64,000 nt of DNA from Chloroflexota bacterium (GCA_020161265.1 JAIUOC010000008.1:186001-250000), one strand, 5' to 3'; shown: positions 8,033 to 17,515, numbered from the stretch's first letter. Program-made: numbers and translations. Notes: generated by a model from the sequence alone, not told the origin.

Positions 8033-8257
8033 ATGTATCAAGCGCCACCACCAACGCCAAGGCATTGGAGTAAGGGTCGAGCAATTGCAGCAGGTTTGAT
8101 TATTTATACGATTGGGGCAGTCTTACTTCGCTTTGTGATCAAACTATTGCTACATAATAGCCTTCTATTGGGGTTGAGCATCTTTGTGCTGCTTTCACTA
8201 ATGAATCTTTCGATTCTCTGGGTTGTTCGAGCCTACAAACGTTCGCAAAAACATTAA
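8033..8257 (+). CDS. Small membrane protein of unknown function
   Basis: A 74-residue protein with two hydrophobic helices (about 18-38 and 42-65), a polar Pro-rich N-terminus (MYQAPPPTPRHW) and a basic C-terminus (RAYKRSQKH). I do not recognise a family. AAGGAGAGAGT precedes the ATG, and a TATAAT hexamer at 7997-8002 gives a plausible promoter. It converges on the DUF262 gene with a shared hairpin between them. Confidence 0.65.
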   Translation: MYQAPPPTPRHWSKGRAIAAGLIIYTIGAVLLRFVIKLLLHNSLLLGLSIFVLLSLMNLSILWVVRAYKRSQKH

Positions 8258-8274
8258 TTTGTATTTGGAGCGAG

Positions 8275-8303
8275 AAACCGCCAAGTTTATGGCTTGGCGG
8301 TTT
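8275..8303. terminator. Bidirectional hairpin between convergent genes
   Basis: AAACCGCCAAG and CTTGGCGGTTT form a perfect 11-bp stem with a 7-base loop. The same stem, with a different loop, occurs at 10305-10334 on the other side of the DUF262 gene. Confidence 0.7.
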
Positions 8304-8313
8304 GCTGATTAAT

Positions 8314-10173
8314 TTATCCTTCTTGATGCTCGATGCCATCGTCATCAGCCTCGTCGTTGACATCCAAAGCTGCATTGTCGGGTTCGCCGACGGTTTTCCA
8401 GCGCTGATTGATCCATATGATCAACTCATTTCGGCGTTCAGCAAACTCTTTGGGAGTCCAATCAGCAAAGGCCGCGAGTTTCCGCTCTTGGCGAATATCA
8501 GAATCGCTATAACTGGGACTTAGGCCTGGTTGGCCTTTTTTGCGGGCAAATTCAAAGTTGCTATAGCTGGCATTATTGTGGGTAAGCACAAGGTTGGCGA
8601 TATCGTGGACACTTGCATTGAAGGCGGTTTTGTTCCATACGCCATTCCAATGCGAATGTTTTGCTGGATTCTGCGGCAGAATATGCTCAATTGTCGAATC
8701 GCTGAGTTGATCCCAGCCAAGGCGTGGTTCGCTGTTTTTCCCCTCGGTCGCAAGTAGATGCAACTCATACTCAAACAGCGTGTACTTCAAGCGATTCCGA
8801 GTTCTATACCAATCGCTGGGGTTGGCATTGCCGTTGATAAAATCATCTTCAGGTGCATAGTAGCGGGTCAGTTGATGAATCCAGCGCGTGACATCAGCAA
8901 TTGGCTGTGACTGAGTAAAGATCTCGTATCCCCAACGATAGAAGCTTGATTTACCAGCATTGCTGCGTCGGGCTGCCCAAAGAAATACACGATAGGCATA
9001 GCATTCGAGTGCCTTGAGCATGTCGATGTACGCGCCTTCGCTAATCTGCCCTGCTTGGTATTGCTTGCGGGCTGCCACCATCAAGGGCAAGAAATTGGCA
9101 ATATTGCCCGTATGCCGAATCTTGCTGAGCCAAATCCGCTCAGCTTCGAATAGGGCTGTGGTGGTGGTTGGATTGATAATGCTGGCATAATGATGTGAAA
9201 CTTCGGCAAGCCCCGTCACAAAGCGCTCGATAAATATTTTTGTCTCGGCCTTCGTGCGTTTACTAAATGTTCTCAGCGGGATGTATTCATCAGCCTTGAA
9301 GCCTTCATACCCATGCCAGTTAGCTGGGGAATGGCTGCAATAGAGCGTCCAAGCGATGCGTAGACATTGATCTTCATTGTTGCCCGAACTTGCACCAAGG
9401 TTGGTGTAGGTGTCTTTCCAACTGCGATTGATTAATTTGGTGAGGGCTTCGCGATCTGCAGGGTTGTTTTCATTGCGCGAAACCCAGTGCATCAAATAAT
9501 TCTTAAGCAATTCAAGCACTGAAAGATCTTTGCCCCGTGAGTTCATCAACTCGAAGGTCATGCCAATCTCAGCTTCTTCTTCAATCACATAGAAGGTAAA
9601 ATTGAGTTTTTGGGTGATCGCATAATGCAATTCTTTGAGATAAGCGACCCCAGCGCCACCTCGTTGCTGTAACTGCTCGCTAATGTGGTGTTGAAAGCGA
9701 CGATGGGCTTCGACGAGCCGATGCTGATGTGGCGACTGAAGCGGAGTATTGACGTGCCCAGCTCTTAACAGGTCATAAAAAATATCGCCAGTTTCATTAT
9801 TGAGGTTCAGCTTGCAGGTTGCGCCTGCATACAGAAAATCGGCAATATCGCGCTCGTAGTCCAATTCGCCATGCTGAATCAGTGTGCGAATAATTACCGA
9901 AAGATAGAGACAGGTGGTGGTTAATCGCTGCTGTCCATCAACCACATCAAGCACTTTTAGTCGGGTTCGGCCATATGGTCGTTTTTCAGCGTCGCGGCCT
10001 TCGTATACAACGACGGTGCCGGTATAATGACTAGTTACCTGCTCATCCACTAATGCATCAATATCCTGAATGAAATCTCTCCACTGTTTTTCTTCCCAAG
10101 CATAACCACGCTGATAATCTGGAATTTGGTAGATTGATTCGGCAAACAAGCTCGTTAAGGTTTTTTTGTTCAT
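8314..10173 (-). CDS. GmrSD-like DUF262/DUF1524 protein (putative modification-dependent nuclease)
   Basis: A 619-residue protein with both halves of the GmrSD family in one chain. The N-terminal DUF262 (ParB/Srx-like NTPase) shows IPDYQRGYAW at 17-26 and DGQQRLTT at 79-86. The C-terminal DUF1524 (HNH/His-Me-finger nuclease) shows EHILPQNP and a downstream NLVLTHNNASYSNFEFARKKG. GmrSD enzymes are type IV restriction systems that cut modified phage DNA, and other members serve in other defence systems, so an antiphage role is inferred. The start is set at the ATG at 10173; an in-frame TTG 18 bases upstream is possible. It stands alone, without methylase or helicase partners, flanked by matching hairpins. 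Confidence 0.88.
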   Translation of the reverse strand: MNKKTLTSLFAESIYQIPDYQRGYAWEEKQWRDFIQDIDALVDEQVTSHYTGTVVVYEGRDAEKRPYGRTRLKVLDVVDGQQRLTTTCLYLSVIIRTLIQHGELDYERDIADFLYAGATCKLNLNNETGDIFYDLLRAGHVNTPLQSPHQHRLVEAHRRFQHHISEQLQQRGGAGVAYLKELHYAITQKLNFTFYVIEEEAEIGMTFELMNSRGKDLSVLELLKNYLMHWVSRNENNPADREALTKLINRSWKDTYTNLGASSGNNEDQCLRIAWTLYCSHSPANWHGYEGFKADEYIPLRTFSKRTKAETKIFIERFVTGLAEVSHHYASIINPTTTTALFEAERIWLSKIRHTGNIANFLPLMVAARKQYQAGQISEGAYIDMLKALECYAYRVFLWAARRSNAGKSSFYRWGYEIFTQSQPIADVTRWIHQLTRYYAPEDDFINGNANPSDWYRTRNRLKYTLFEYELHLLATEGKNSEPRLGWDQLSDSTIEHILPQNPAKHSHWNGVWNKTAFNASVHDIANLVLTHNNASYSNFEFARKKGQPGLSPSYSDSDIRQERKLAAFADWTPKEFAERRNELIIWINQRWKTVGEPDNAALDVNDEADDDGIEHQEG

Positions 10174-10304
10174 AGCACCCTTGGCTTTCAATCAGCATTT
10201 ACATTTGGTATTAGATTATCAAACATTTGCCACAATTGAAACTGGCTTGGATCAATAAGAACTATTAGTGATTAAATTGCGATCACACTAAAGCTTAAAC
10301 CAGC

Positions 10305-10334
10305 AAACCGCCAAGATTTGGAGCTTGGCGGTTT
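10305..10334 (-). terminator. Hairpin downstream of the FAD oxidoreductase gene
   Basis: AAACCGCCAAG/CTTGGCGGTTT with an 8-base loop lies 12 bases beyond the stop at 10346. The stem is identical to the hairpin at 8275-8303. Confidence 0.65.
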
Positions 10335-10345
10335 GTTTTCGCAAT

Positions 10346-11989
10346 TTACTTCTTCTTGGCCCAAGCTACCACACCCAAAGCGGCAGCCGCTCCCAACGTC
10401 CAGCCAACCCATTGGCGTGATGGCTGGCGATCTTTGAGCACAGTTTGGGCGGTGTTATAGCCCGAGGCCGCAAATACGCCGCCACCAGGATGGGTGCTAG
10501 CTCCGGTCAAATATAAGCCTTTGATTCCCGTCACGCGATATTCTGAAAGCTCAGGCAGCGGGCGGAAGGCAAACATCTGATCAAACGACATTTCGACGTG
10601 CATCACATTACCGCGCAACATGCCAAAGGTGCGCTCCAAGGTTAGCGGGGTTTGCACATAGCGGTTGCTAATTTTGCCACGCATATTGGGAGCATAGCGA
10701 TACACGACTTCGAGTAATTTGTCGGCCTCACGATCAGCAATGCTATCCCAATCTTCGCCATTACTTAATTGATATGGATGATATTGACCCCACAAAAACA
10801 GCGTATGCTTGCCCTTGGGTGCAACATCGGGGTCGATTGCACTAAATGTCATGGCAATTACCGCTGGATCGGTCGCTGGCACGCCGCGATCATAATCGCT
10901 AACCGCGCGATTCAGGTAATCGATCGAAGGGCAAAGCAATTGCAAACCATGATGCGAAGGATGTGGGCGGCCACCAGAAGGCGCAGCCAGATAATCGGGT
11001 AATTCATCGGCAGCACAACGCACTGCCATACCAAAGCCATTGCCAACGCGAATGCGGCCAACCCGCTCGGCCAGCCCATTTGGCAGTTGCTCAGGTTCGA
11101 CCAATTTTAATAAGGTGGTTTGCACATGCGCATTGGAAATAACCGTTGGGGCGGTATAGGTTTCGCCCGAGGTTAATTGTACGCCTTGCACGACACCGTT
11201 TTGCACCACAATGCGCTCAACTGGAGCATCAAGCAGCAGTGTGCCGCCATCACTTTTGAAGCGTGCCGCCATGGCTTGGGTCAACATTCCCGAACCACCA
11301 CGCGGATGTTTCGCGCCACTCTCATGCAGCATCGCGTGCCAGCCTGCAAAATCGCCAGTGCCAATTTCGTGCGGTGGTGGGCCAGATTGCGCTGCTAGCC
11401 AGCCCATGGCCGCACGCATGGCCTCGCTCTCAAACGTTTCGTTGATCAAATGGCCATACGAGGTAAATAAGCGCCGCAGAATATCCAGCGGATGCGTGCC
11501 TTTTTCGCCTTTGAATTGGCCCGTTAGCATTTGGCGGCCTAAGTTGGCAGGCGATGGCGCTTTGAGAAATACATCGAAAACCCCTTCATTGAGCGGCCCC
11601 CACAACGCCACAAATTGGCGATAAGCATGGGCATCCTTGGGTGAAATTTTCTCAATCGAAGCACACGTCTTGTCTAAATCACGCCAAAATTCAATTGCAC
11701 CTGAGCCATCGGGCAATGGATACCAAGCAAATGGGTCCATATCAATATACTCAAGCCCAAATTTGTGCAGCTCAAGCTCGCGCACCACCGGAGTTAGATG
11801 AATCATAATGTGGGCCGATGAGCCAACATCCATCTTATAGCCACCAAACATGGTTTCGGTACAAACTGCGCCGCCGACGATCGCTCGTCGTTCGATCACT
11901 AGGGTTTTGATTCCGGCCTTTTGCAAATAGCAGGCACAGGTCAAGCCATTATGCCCACCGCCAACCACAATCGCATCAAATTGCGCCAT
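10346..11989 (-). CDS. FAD-dependent oxidoreductase, phytoene desaturase / PYROXD2-like
   Basis: A 547-residue flavoprotein. The dinucleotide-binding motif VVGGGHNGLTCACYLQKAG lies at the N-terminus, followed by the E-R binding strand (VIERRAIVGGAVCTE). The C-terminal FAD-binding motif GLYLTGASTHPGGGVFAASG is typical of the CrtI/PYROXD2 group. A final hydrophobic helix (VGWTLGAAAALGVVAWAKKK) could anchor it in the membrane. The substrate is unknown; carotenoid or isoprenoid desaturation or oxidation is possible, but no carotenoid genes adjoin. The ATG at 11989 has GGAG at a suitable distance; an ATG nine bases upstream lies too close to that site. Confidence 0.88.
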   Translation of the reverse strand: MAQFDAIVVGGGHNGLTCACYLQKAGIKTLVIERRAIVGGAVCTETMFGGYKMDVGSSAHIMIHLTPVVRELELHKFGLEYIDMDPFAWYPLPDGSGAIEFWRDLDKTCASIEKISPKDAHAYRQFVALWGPLNEGVFDVFLKAPSPANLGRQMLTGQFKGEKGTHPLDILRRLFTSYGHLINETFESEAMRAAMGWLAAQSGPPPHEIGTGDFAGWHAMLHESGAKHPRGGSGMLTQAMAARFKSDGGTLLLDAPVERIVVQNGVVQGVQLTSGETYTAPTVISNAHVQTTLLKLVEPEQLPNGLAERVGRIRVGNGFGMAVRCAADELPDYLAAPSGGRPHPSHHGLQLLCPSIDYLNRAVSDYDRGVPATDPAVIAMTFSAIDPDVAPKGKHTLFLWGQYHPYQLSNGEDWDSIADREADKLLEVVYRYAPNMRGKISNRYVQTPLTLERTFGMLRGNVMHVEMSFDQMFAFRPLPELSEYRVTGIKGLYLTGASTHPGGGVFAASGYNTAQTVLKDRQPSRQWVGWTLGAAAALGVVAWAKKK

Positions 11990-12025
11990 TTTTAGCATTA
12001 CTCCAGACTATCGAGGTTGTTTATG

Positions 12026-12577
12026 CTACGCATGCATTTGGGCTTTGGACGTATCATAGCGCTGCCGTAGCCAAGCCAACATCAGGCCAATACCAAGCCA
12101 TGGCAACCAAATCCAAGTTAATTCAGAAAGCAAGACATTCCAGCCCCGCGCAGAAAAAAGCCGTGCTGCGCTGATTGGAGCCACCGCAATTGGTCGCCAA
12201 TTGAAGAAAACCCGCTGGCTGCTGAAGGGCTACCCCAACGCCACCCCACTCCCGCCGTTGGTTAGCATATCGTAGAGTGGATGGCTGAGCACCGCCAAAA
12301 ACAGAGTTAAGCCAGCAACCCAACGCTTGCAACCCAAACGAGGCGCGAAAAATGCGCCCACACTAGCAATGATCGTGGCAAAACCAACCGAATGGGTAAA
12401 ACCACGATGGCTCAATAATGTGCCACGTGGCATGTCTAGCCAAAAACTAATTCCATCGAAATCAGGGCTAATTGCCGCAATCGAAGCCCAAATTAACAAT
12501 GGGCGGCTAATTCGTTCGCGGCCAAGCGCTAAACCAACTACCAAGGCAGGGGCAACATGGCTAAATATGGTTGGCAT
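12026..12577 (-). pseudogene. YdjM-type membrane metal-dependent hydrolase gene with an in-frame amber stop
   Basis: Starting at the ATG at 12577 (GGAG six bases upstream), the product reads MPTIFSHVAPALVVGLALG, then ISPDFDG and SHRGFTHSVGFA, the metal-ligand motifs of the YdjM/LexA-regulated membrane hydrolase family. A TAG at 12230-12232 ends it after VALG. The same frame then continues directly with PFSSQRVFFNWRPIAV and SELTWIWLPWLGIGLM to a normal stop at 12026, which is the expected C-terminal half. Trp usually precedes PFS in this family (from memory), so a TGG to TAG change is the simplest explanation. It could be a decayed gene, a sequencing error or an expressed short form. Confidence 0.82.
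12230..12232 (-). other. In-frame amber codon interrupting the hydrolase gene
   Basis: TAG at the position where family members have Trp. Coding similarity resumes in the same frame immediately after it. Confidence 0.8.
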
Positions 12578-12646
12578 CGGCGGCTCCACACATGAATCAT
12601 TATTGGCAGTATAGCAATAATTCCACCAGTGAACATTTGATTATTC

Positions 12647-13111
12647 TTATGCAAGCCATTTTTCATAATAGATAATTTCAAGCGTACCGATTAGGCCTCG
12701 GCCAATTTCCTGATAGCCATGTTTGACATAAAGTTTTTGGGCTGGCAGTTGCGGCACTGAGGTATCTAAATGAAGTCGTTTAAAGCCCAATTCATGGCCT
12801 CGTTGCTCAAGTGCCAGCAACATCTGTTCGCCCAAACCGCGCCGCCAATAATCGGGATGCACCCGCATGCGTTTGACCTCAGCCTCGCCCACGCCAGTCG
12901 GCAACAAACCACCAATTACTACCACTCGCCCAGCCAATTCACCAACCAAAAATTCGCCGCCAGTTGCTAGATAATAATCCTCAATTGCTAAAACATCGGC
13001 ATCGCGTAGCCCATTGCCAAGATGTGCCCCCATCATGTGCAAGCCAAGGTTGTGTAACTCCCAGACAATTGCGGCATCAGCTGGCTGATAACGGCGGATG
13101 TGTAGCTCCAT
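12647..13111 (-). CDS. GNAT-family N-acetyltransferase
   Basis: A 154-residue acetyltransferase with the acetyl-CoA-binding motif VHPDYWRRGLGEQMLLALE (R-x-x-G-x-G/A loop within RRGLGE) and the following strand LHLDTSVPQLPAQKLYVKHGYQEIGRG, typical of the C-terminal half. The substrate is unknown. It lies between the broken hydrolase gene and a terminator that belongs to the next upstream gene, so it is probably transcribed alone. Confidence 0.87.
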   Translation of the reverse strand: MELHIRRYQPADAAIVWELHNLGLHMMGAHLGNGLRDADVLAIEDYYLATGGEFLVGELAGRVVVIGGLLPTGVGEAEVKRMRVHPDYWRRGLGEQMLLALEQRGHELGFKRLHLDTSVPQLPAQKLYVKHGYQEIGRGLIGTLEIIYYEKWLA

Positions 13112-13141
13112 TGGATGCTCCTAAATAATTAAGTAAATAAC

Positions 13142-13177
13142 AAAAAACCTGCTGTTGGCTTCTCTGGCAACAGCAGG
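13142..13177 (-). terminator. Terminator of the DUF1444-like gene
   Basis: CCTGCTGTTG/CAACAGCAGG stem with a 10-base loop, followed on the minus strand by TTTTTTG. Confidence 0.8.
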
Positions 13178-13202
13178 CGATTGAATTTCAAGGAGGCTTA
13201 TT

Positions 13203-14132
13203 CTATTCCTGAAAGGTGGTTAAAAAGGTGGTTGGTGGCGATAAGCGCACCGCTTGCTGCTCTTGCGAGTGGGGCAAGTGGGTAAATGCGCCGTTATCGT
13301 ACCAAAAAACCTGATTAGAGATCGAGCCAGGCCCATTGCGATACATGCCCTCAACCACAGGCAGCATGCTCGTCCAAGCTTCTAAGGCAATTGGCTCGTT
13401 AATTGGATAGCACAGCACCACATGGCGATTGGGCACTGCTACCAATGAGCCGAAGCGCCCGATACATTGTGGGTATTGCTCAAGCAACAGGCTTTGCGAG
13501 CCAATCAAGAAATCGTCGCCAGTGATAGCTAGCACATTAATGCCATCGTCCAATTCATGTTCGGTGAGGCGCAACTCACGCCCACGCAAATTTTCCAGAG
13601 CAACTGCAAACAATTCCTCGTTGGTTTTGCCCCAAGCCATCGCCTCGTCGCTGCTAACGCTACGAATCGTGGTGGGCAAATCAAACACCAGCACCGAGCA
13701 AATATCCTGTAAATCTTCGCGATAAATCAGCTTTTCGCGCAATTCAGGCTCCAAGGCCCACAAGCGAATTGCCAACAAATCGCGAATACTTTCAAAATCA
13801 TTTATTTCATCTTGCAATAGCACTTCGTTTTCAAAACCCTTGTGCATTGCCTCAAAGTGATCGGTAACAACTGCCAGCCATTGCGATTGGGGATGGGCAT
13901 AGCATTTTTGAGCCAGTGAGCTTAGCCCAATGCGGGTATCTTTACTCCACCCTGCATGGTCAGCTAACACCACAAAGCCTTGATTTTCAGGTCGCACTGG
14001 CAAACCAAGGTTTTTCAAATAACGCTCCACGATTTGGCGAAAATCTTGCCATTGCTGTGGATTGAAAAAATTGACCCATGCTGGTGGTGTTGGTAAATCG
14101 CGCTTACCAAACTTCTTTTCCCAGTTGCTCAT
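13203..14132 (-). CDS. DUF1444/YtpQ-like protein of unknown function
   Basis: A 309-residue soluble protein. The central segment VLVFDLPTTIRSVSSDEAM followed by WGKTNEELFAVALENLRGRE matches the pattern of DUF1444 (UPF0354, YtpQ) proteins, where a wG-x-s-x-EEL-x-x-x-A-x-x-NL motif is conserved. It has no signal peptide or membrane helix. GGGGGG lies just before the ATG. The family's biochemical role is unknown to me. There is no operon partner. Confidence 0.7.
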   Translation of the reverse strand: MSNWEKKFGKRDLPTPPAWVNFFNPQQWQDFRQIVERYLKNLGLPVRPENQGFVVLADHAGWSKDTRIGLSSLAQKCYAHPQSQWLAVVTDHFEAMHKGFENEVLLQDEINDFESIRDLLAIRLWALEPELREKLIYREDLQDICSVLVFDLPTTIRSVSSDEAMAWGKTNEELFAVALENLRGRELRLTEHELDDGINVLAITGDDFLIGSQSLLLEQYPQCIGRFGSLVAVPNRHVVLCYPINEPIALEAWTSMLPVVEGMYRNGPGSISNQVFWYDNGAFTHLPHSQEQQAVRLSPPTTFLTTFQE

Positions 14133-14632
14133 GGTTCCCCCCTATAAACGCTGACGCTGCTACCAAAACGCAAGCGCACCAAGCACTTAGTTTGGCAGCA
14201 GGATGACCAAAGTATAGCCGAGCGTTGCGATCCGCATCAGGGCAAATAAACCGATTGTTGATCGGTCTGAAGCCTGATTATGCAAGAATAACCGCCGTGC
14301 AAAAAGAATCGTTCCCTCAAGCCTGTCGATTGGGGCAGTGGTTGGCATCAAGCCGATTGGTGCGGGCATTGCACCCAAGCAAGGGTTTAGAATGAGGCGA
14401 GTACGCGGTTGCATTGGTGTGTTCCTGCTAGCAAAATCGTGGGCCAACGCCGACGTTCAACCATTAATACGACAATACCTTCCACCTAGATACTATCGCA
14501 TGCCTCTGTGTCATACAATGTCATCAGTGTGAAGAAATGATGAGGCTTTATTAATTGTTGATCGCTTACTATGAGCATGCAAGGGTTGGCACTTAAAAAC
14601 TCAATCAGCTAGCTACGTGGCTAGTTCGTAGC
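14133..14632. other. 500-base stretch without a recognisable gene
   Basis: Several reading frames of 60-90 codons cross it, but none has a good ribosome binding site or family-like composition. It contains no recognised repeat family of the window. It must hold the promoter of the DUF1444-like gene. Confidence 0.5.
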
Positions 14633-15607
14633 TCAGAGCCAGCGTCGCCGCCGAAAAAACCAGAGCATGCCAACGATGATCGCTAGCATAATGGCCCAAA
14701 CCATCAAATAGCCGTAGCGCCAGTGCAGTTCGGGCATCAGATCAAAATTCATGCCATACAGCGAGGTAACCAGGGTTAGCGGCAGAAAAATCGTGCTGAC
14801 GATGGTTAGTGCCTTCATAATTTCATTCATTTTGTTCGAGGAAACCGAGAGGTAGGTATCCAAGGTGCTGCCAACCACATCGCGCACCCCTTCGCTCAGG
14901 TCGGTAATGCGCACCAAGTGGTCGTAAATATCACGAAAATAAATTTCACAATTGCGCGAAATCAGGTCGAACTCGCCGCGTGAGAGCCGTTGCATCACTT
15001 CACGTTGCGGCGATACAACCCGACGTAAGGCCAAAATGCTATGCTTTAGCTCCAAAATGCGGCGTAAAGCACTTGGTTTGGGGTCTTGAATGATGCTATC
15101 TTCGAGAAAATCCACCTCTTCATCAATCCGATCAAGGTACGGCAGAAATTCATCAACAATTGCATCAAGCACGGCATGGGCCAAAAAATCAGCTCCGCGC
15201 TCCAAAATTCGGCCATCGCGCACCGCCCGATCCCAAACCGTATCCAAGGCAGCCAAGCGCACATGCGAGGTTGTTACAACAAAATTACGGCCTAAAAAGC
15301 AATTAAGTTCATCAGTGCTCAAGCGCGAAACATCTTCGCCTACGGCAAGCGCATGCACAATGATGAATAGATGATCGCCAAAATCATCAACTTTGGGCGG
15401 TTGATAGCCGGTGCTAAGCGTATCTTCAATTGCTAGCGGATGGAAATGAAACATCTCGCGCAAGAAAGTGTCATATTCGGTTTGCTGACAAGCATATAAA
15501 TTAACCCACAGCATACCCTCGCCACTGGCATGCAGTTCGCGAATTTCTTCAACAGTCTTGATTTTACGTAATGGTCGGTCGGGCAAGCTATACAGTGCTT
15601 GAAACAT
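14633..15607 (-). CDS. corA: CorA-family magnesium/divalent cation transporter
   Basis: A 324-residue CorA protein. The long soluble N-terminal domain contains VDDFGDHLFIIVHAL and a helical stalk (FLEDSIIQDPKPSALRRILELK region). Two C-terminal membrane helices follow, the first ending in the selectivity motif YGMNF. A basic tail (RRRRWL) ends the protein, as in the family. It should form a pentameric Mg(II)/Co(II)/Ni(II) channel. Its location next to unrelated genes gives no regulatory hint. Confidence 0.93.
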   Translation of the reverse strand: MFQALYSLPDRPLRKIKTVEEIRELHASGEGMLWVNLYACQQTEYDTFLREMFHFHPLAIEDTLSTGYQPPKVDDFGDHLFIIVHALAVGEDVSRLSTDELNCFLGRNFVVTTSHVRLAALDTVWDRAVRDGRILERGADFLAHAVLDAIVDEFLPYLDRIDEEVDFLEDSIIQDPKPSALRRILELKHSILALRRVVSPQREVMQRLSRGEFDLISRNCEIYFRDIYDHLVRITDLSEGVRDVVGSTLDTYLSVSSNKMNEIMKALTIVSTIFLPLTLVTSLYGMNFDLMPELHWRYGYLMVWAIMLAIIVGMLWFFRRRRWL

Positions 15608-15626
15608 AGACCCCCGCTTTGCTCAC

Positions 15627-15653
15627 AAAAAGGGCAAGTCCTGCGACTTGCCC
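15627..15653 (-). terminator. Terminator of the propeller lipoprotein gene
   Basis: GGGCAAGTC/GACTTGCCC stem with a 4-base loop, followed on the minus strand by TTTTTGTG. Confidence 0.75.
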
Positions 15654-15676
15654 CAAACTATCGACTCAATCTCGGC

Positions 15677-17473
15677 TTATTTGACGCTGGTAATTCCATC
15701 ATCGGCGGCGATCAGGCGGGTACGGGCTGCGTTCGAAAGATCATACAACCACAACTCGCTAGGGCCGCTAATCACAGGCTCTGGGCCGCGTTCGTTGTCG
15801 GGCGATTGTAAAGCCCGAACATACAACAGCGCATCATCAACCACTGCGACGGCACCTAAATCGCCAAGGGTTGCACCTTTGACAATTTGGCTATCTTTGC
15901 TGCCTTGGCGACTGTGCAAACTATAATTCAATACTTGGCCGCTGCGGCAAGCCACATTTAAGTAGTAAAGGGTGTTATCGCTGCTCCACGAGAGCGGTCG
16001 TACCCACCATTGGCCGATAATTGCATCGAGTTGCTTGCCAGTTTGGTCGAGCACCAAGAGATCGGCCCCACCATCAGCTCGAAGTGCTTCGACGGCAATC
16101 CGGGTGCCATCAGCCGAAACTTGAGCTTGGCCAACGCTGCGATAATTACCCAAACTAGCTTGGCCGAGCAATCCATCAGTGCCACTTATTGGATTACTAA
16201 TCAATAATCCACCTTGACCGCCATCGGTATGGCCAACCGTCAGCACAGAGCCATCGGGCAAGGCATGCGGCATGCGGCGGCTCCACTCATCGAGCGGCGA
16301 GACCGCGCTCGCATCACCACCATTGGCTGTTACCTGCCAGAGCCGATAGCTATCGGGGGCCGCATCGCTCCAAGGTGCAGTAAACCAAATGACCCCGCCA
16401 TCAAGCGACCAAGCAGGCTCGGCACAACCACCAACATCGGCGACCAAGGTTTCATTATCGCCATCAATTGTGCTTGTCCAGAGTGCGCCTTGGGTTGGCA
16501 AGCCATCGGGGTTGGCGCGACAGAAGGCAATTTGGGTACGATCAGGGCTGATTGCCACAGCACTTTCAATTGCCAAGGTTGTGGTAATTGGCACAACCCG
16601 TGAGCTTTCGTAGCGATACAAATCGCCTTTGCTGGCAAAGACAACTGGTTGTTTTGGCGCGGCGGCTGAGCCATTGCTCTTGGCTAGTGGATCATCGCCT
16701 AGTGTGGCGCTGGCGCTATCAGCGATCACCACATTTAAGCGTCCGCCATCGAGCTGCACCGTAAATGGCAAGGCTTGATCAAGCCCAATTTCAATGAGTA
16801 CTCCAGCTGAATCGCTGCTAGATTGCGAAACGACTGAGCGCACATGTTGCAGCGTATCAAGTTTTAGCACTTTGGTCAGCGTGACCGACGATGAACGCCA
16901 GAGATCATCGTGTCGCCATAATGGCAGATCGATTTGAATCACGCTGGCAATGGCGCTATCGCCTGAGAGCAATTGGGCCGCAGCTGGAGGCACACAGCGC
17001 ACCACCCCATTGACTGGGCCGCTGCTTGAGGTTAATTCTAAGAATAAACGATCGCCATTGGTCGTGCGATCAAGCCCAGCATTATTTAGGCGGGCGCTAA
17101 ATCGCTCGTCAGTTACTGCCCCAAAATTCTGCGTGCAAAAACTGCTGCTCTGATTGGCAGTTGGCGTGCTCAGCGGTGTTGCCTGTGGTGTTGACAGTGG
17201 GATAACTGCTGAAGGGTTAATTGGTGTAGCACCTTTGGTTGGCGAAGGGCCAACTGTGCGAGTTGGCGTAACCGAAGGCGCGGTAGTTGGCGACGCAGGT
17301 GCAGGCGTTAATGTCACCGTAGCCGTTGGAGTAGCCGTGCCTGTCGGAGTTAAGGCGAGAATAGTTAGCTCATTTTGTAACGGGCGAGCAGTGGGCTGTG
17401 GGGCTTGTTGACATGCTGCGAGCGCCACAACAACCAAGGCTAAACTCACACGTTGCCGTAACAACAACTTCAA
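15677..17473 (-). CDS. Lipoprotein with Thr/Pro-rich linker and beta-propeller-like (TolB-type) domain
   Basis: About 598 residues. I place the start at a TTG (17473) five bases after AAGGAG, because the protein then begins (M)KLLLRQRVSLALVVVALAAC, a clean lipoprotein signal. A longer frame would put 14 odd residues in front. A Thr/Pro-rich linker is followed by a domain around SSGPVNGVVRCVPPAAAQLL (GerMN/LpqB-like feel). Then come repeated WD40/TolB-type strands such as ISPDRTQIAFCR, PAWSLDGGVIWFT, VSADGTRIAVEA and LSWSSDNTLYYLN. This arrangement resembles actinobacterial LpqB. It lies 42 bases downstream of the NarL-type regulator and is probably cotranscribed. Confidence 0.8.
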   Translation of the reverse strand: MKLLLRQRVSLALVVVALAACQQAPQPTARPLQNELTILALTPTGTATPTATVTLTPAPASPTTAPSVTPTRTVGPSPTKGATPINPSAVIPLSTPQATPLSTPTANQSSSFCTQNFGAVTDERFSARLNNAGLDRTTNGDRLFLELTSSSGPVNGVVRCVPPAAAQLLSGDSAIASVIQIDLPLWRHDDLWRSSSVTLTKVLKLDTLQHVRSVVSQSSSDSAGVLIEIGLDQALPFTVQLDGGRLNVVIADSASATLGDDPLAKSNGSAAAPKQPVVFASKGDLYRYESSRVVPITTTLAIESAVAISPDRTQIAFCRANPDGLPTQGALWTSTIDGDNETLVADVGGCAEPAWSLDGGVIWFTAPWSDAAPDSYRLWQVTANGGDASAVSPLDEWSRRMPHALPDGSVLTVGHTDGGQGGLLISNPISGTDGLLGQASLGNYRSVGQAQVSADGTRIAVEALRADGGADLLVLDQTGKQLDAIIGQWWVRPLSWSSDNTLYYLNVACRSGQVLNYSLHSRQGSKDSQIVKGATLGDLGAVAVVDDALLYVRALQSPDNERGPEPVISGPSELWLYDLSNAARTRLIAADDGITSVK

Positions 17474-17515
17474 ACGACACTCCTTGGACAATCCAAAACG
17501 GCACGAACGCCGCAA

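Noticed and set aside
12123-12332. Frameshift in the YdjM-like gene (second reading frame in another phase)
   Set aside because: The conserved second half lies in the original frame after TAG, so a single stop codon explains it better than a frameshift.
14187-14447. 86-codon minus-strand reading frame in the 500-base gap
   Set aside because: No ribosome site, no recognised motif, and unusual composition for this genome.
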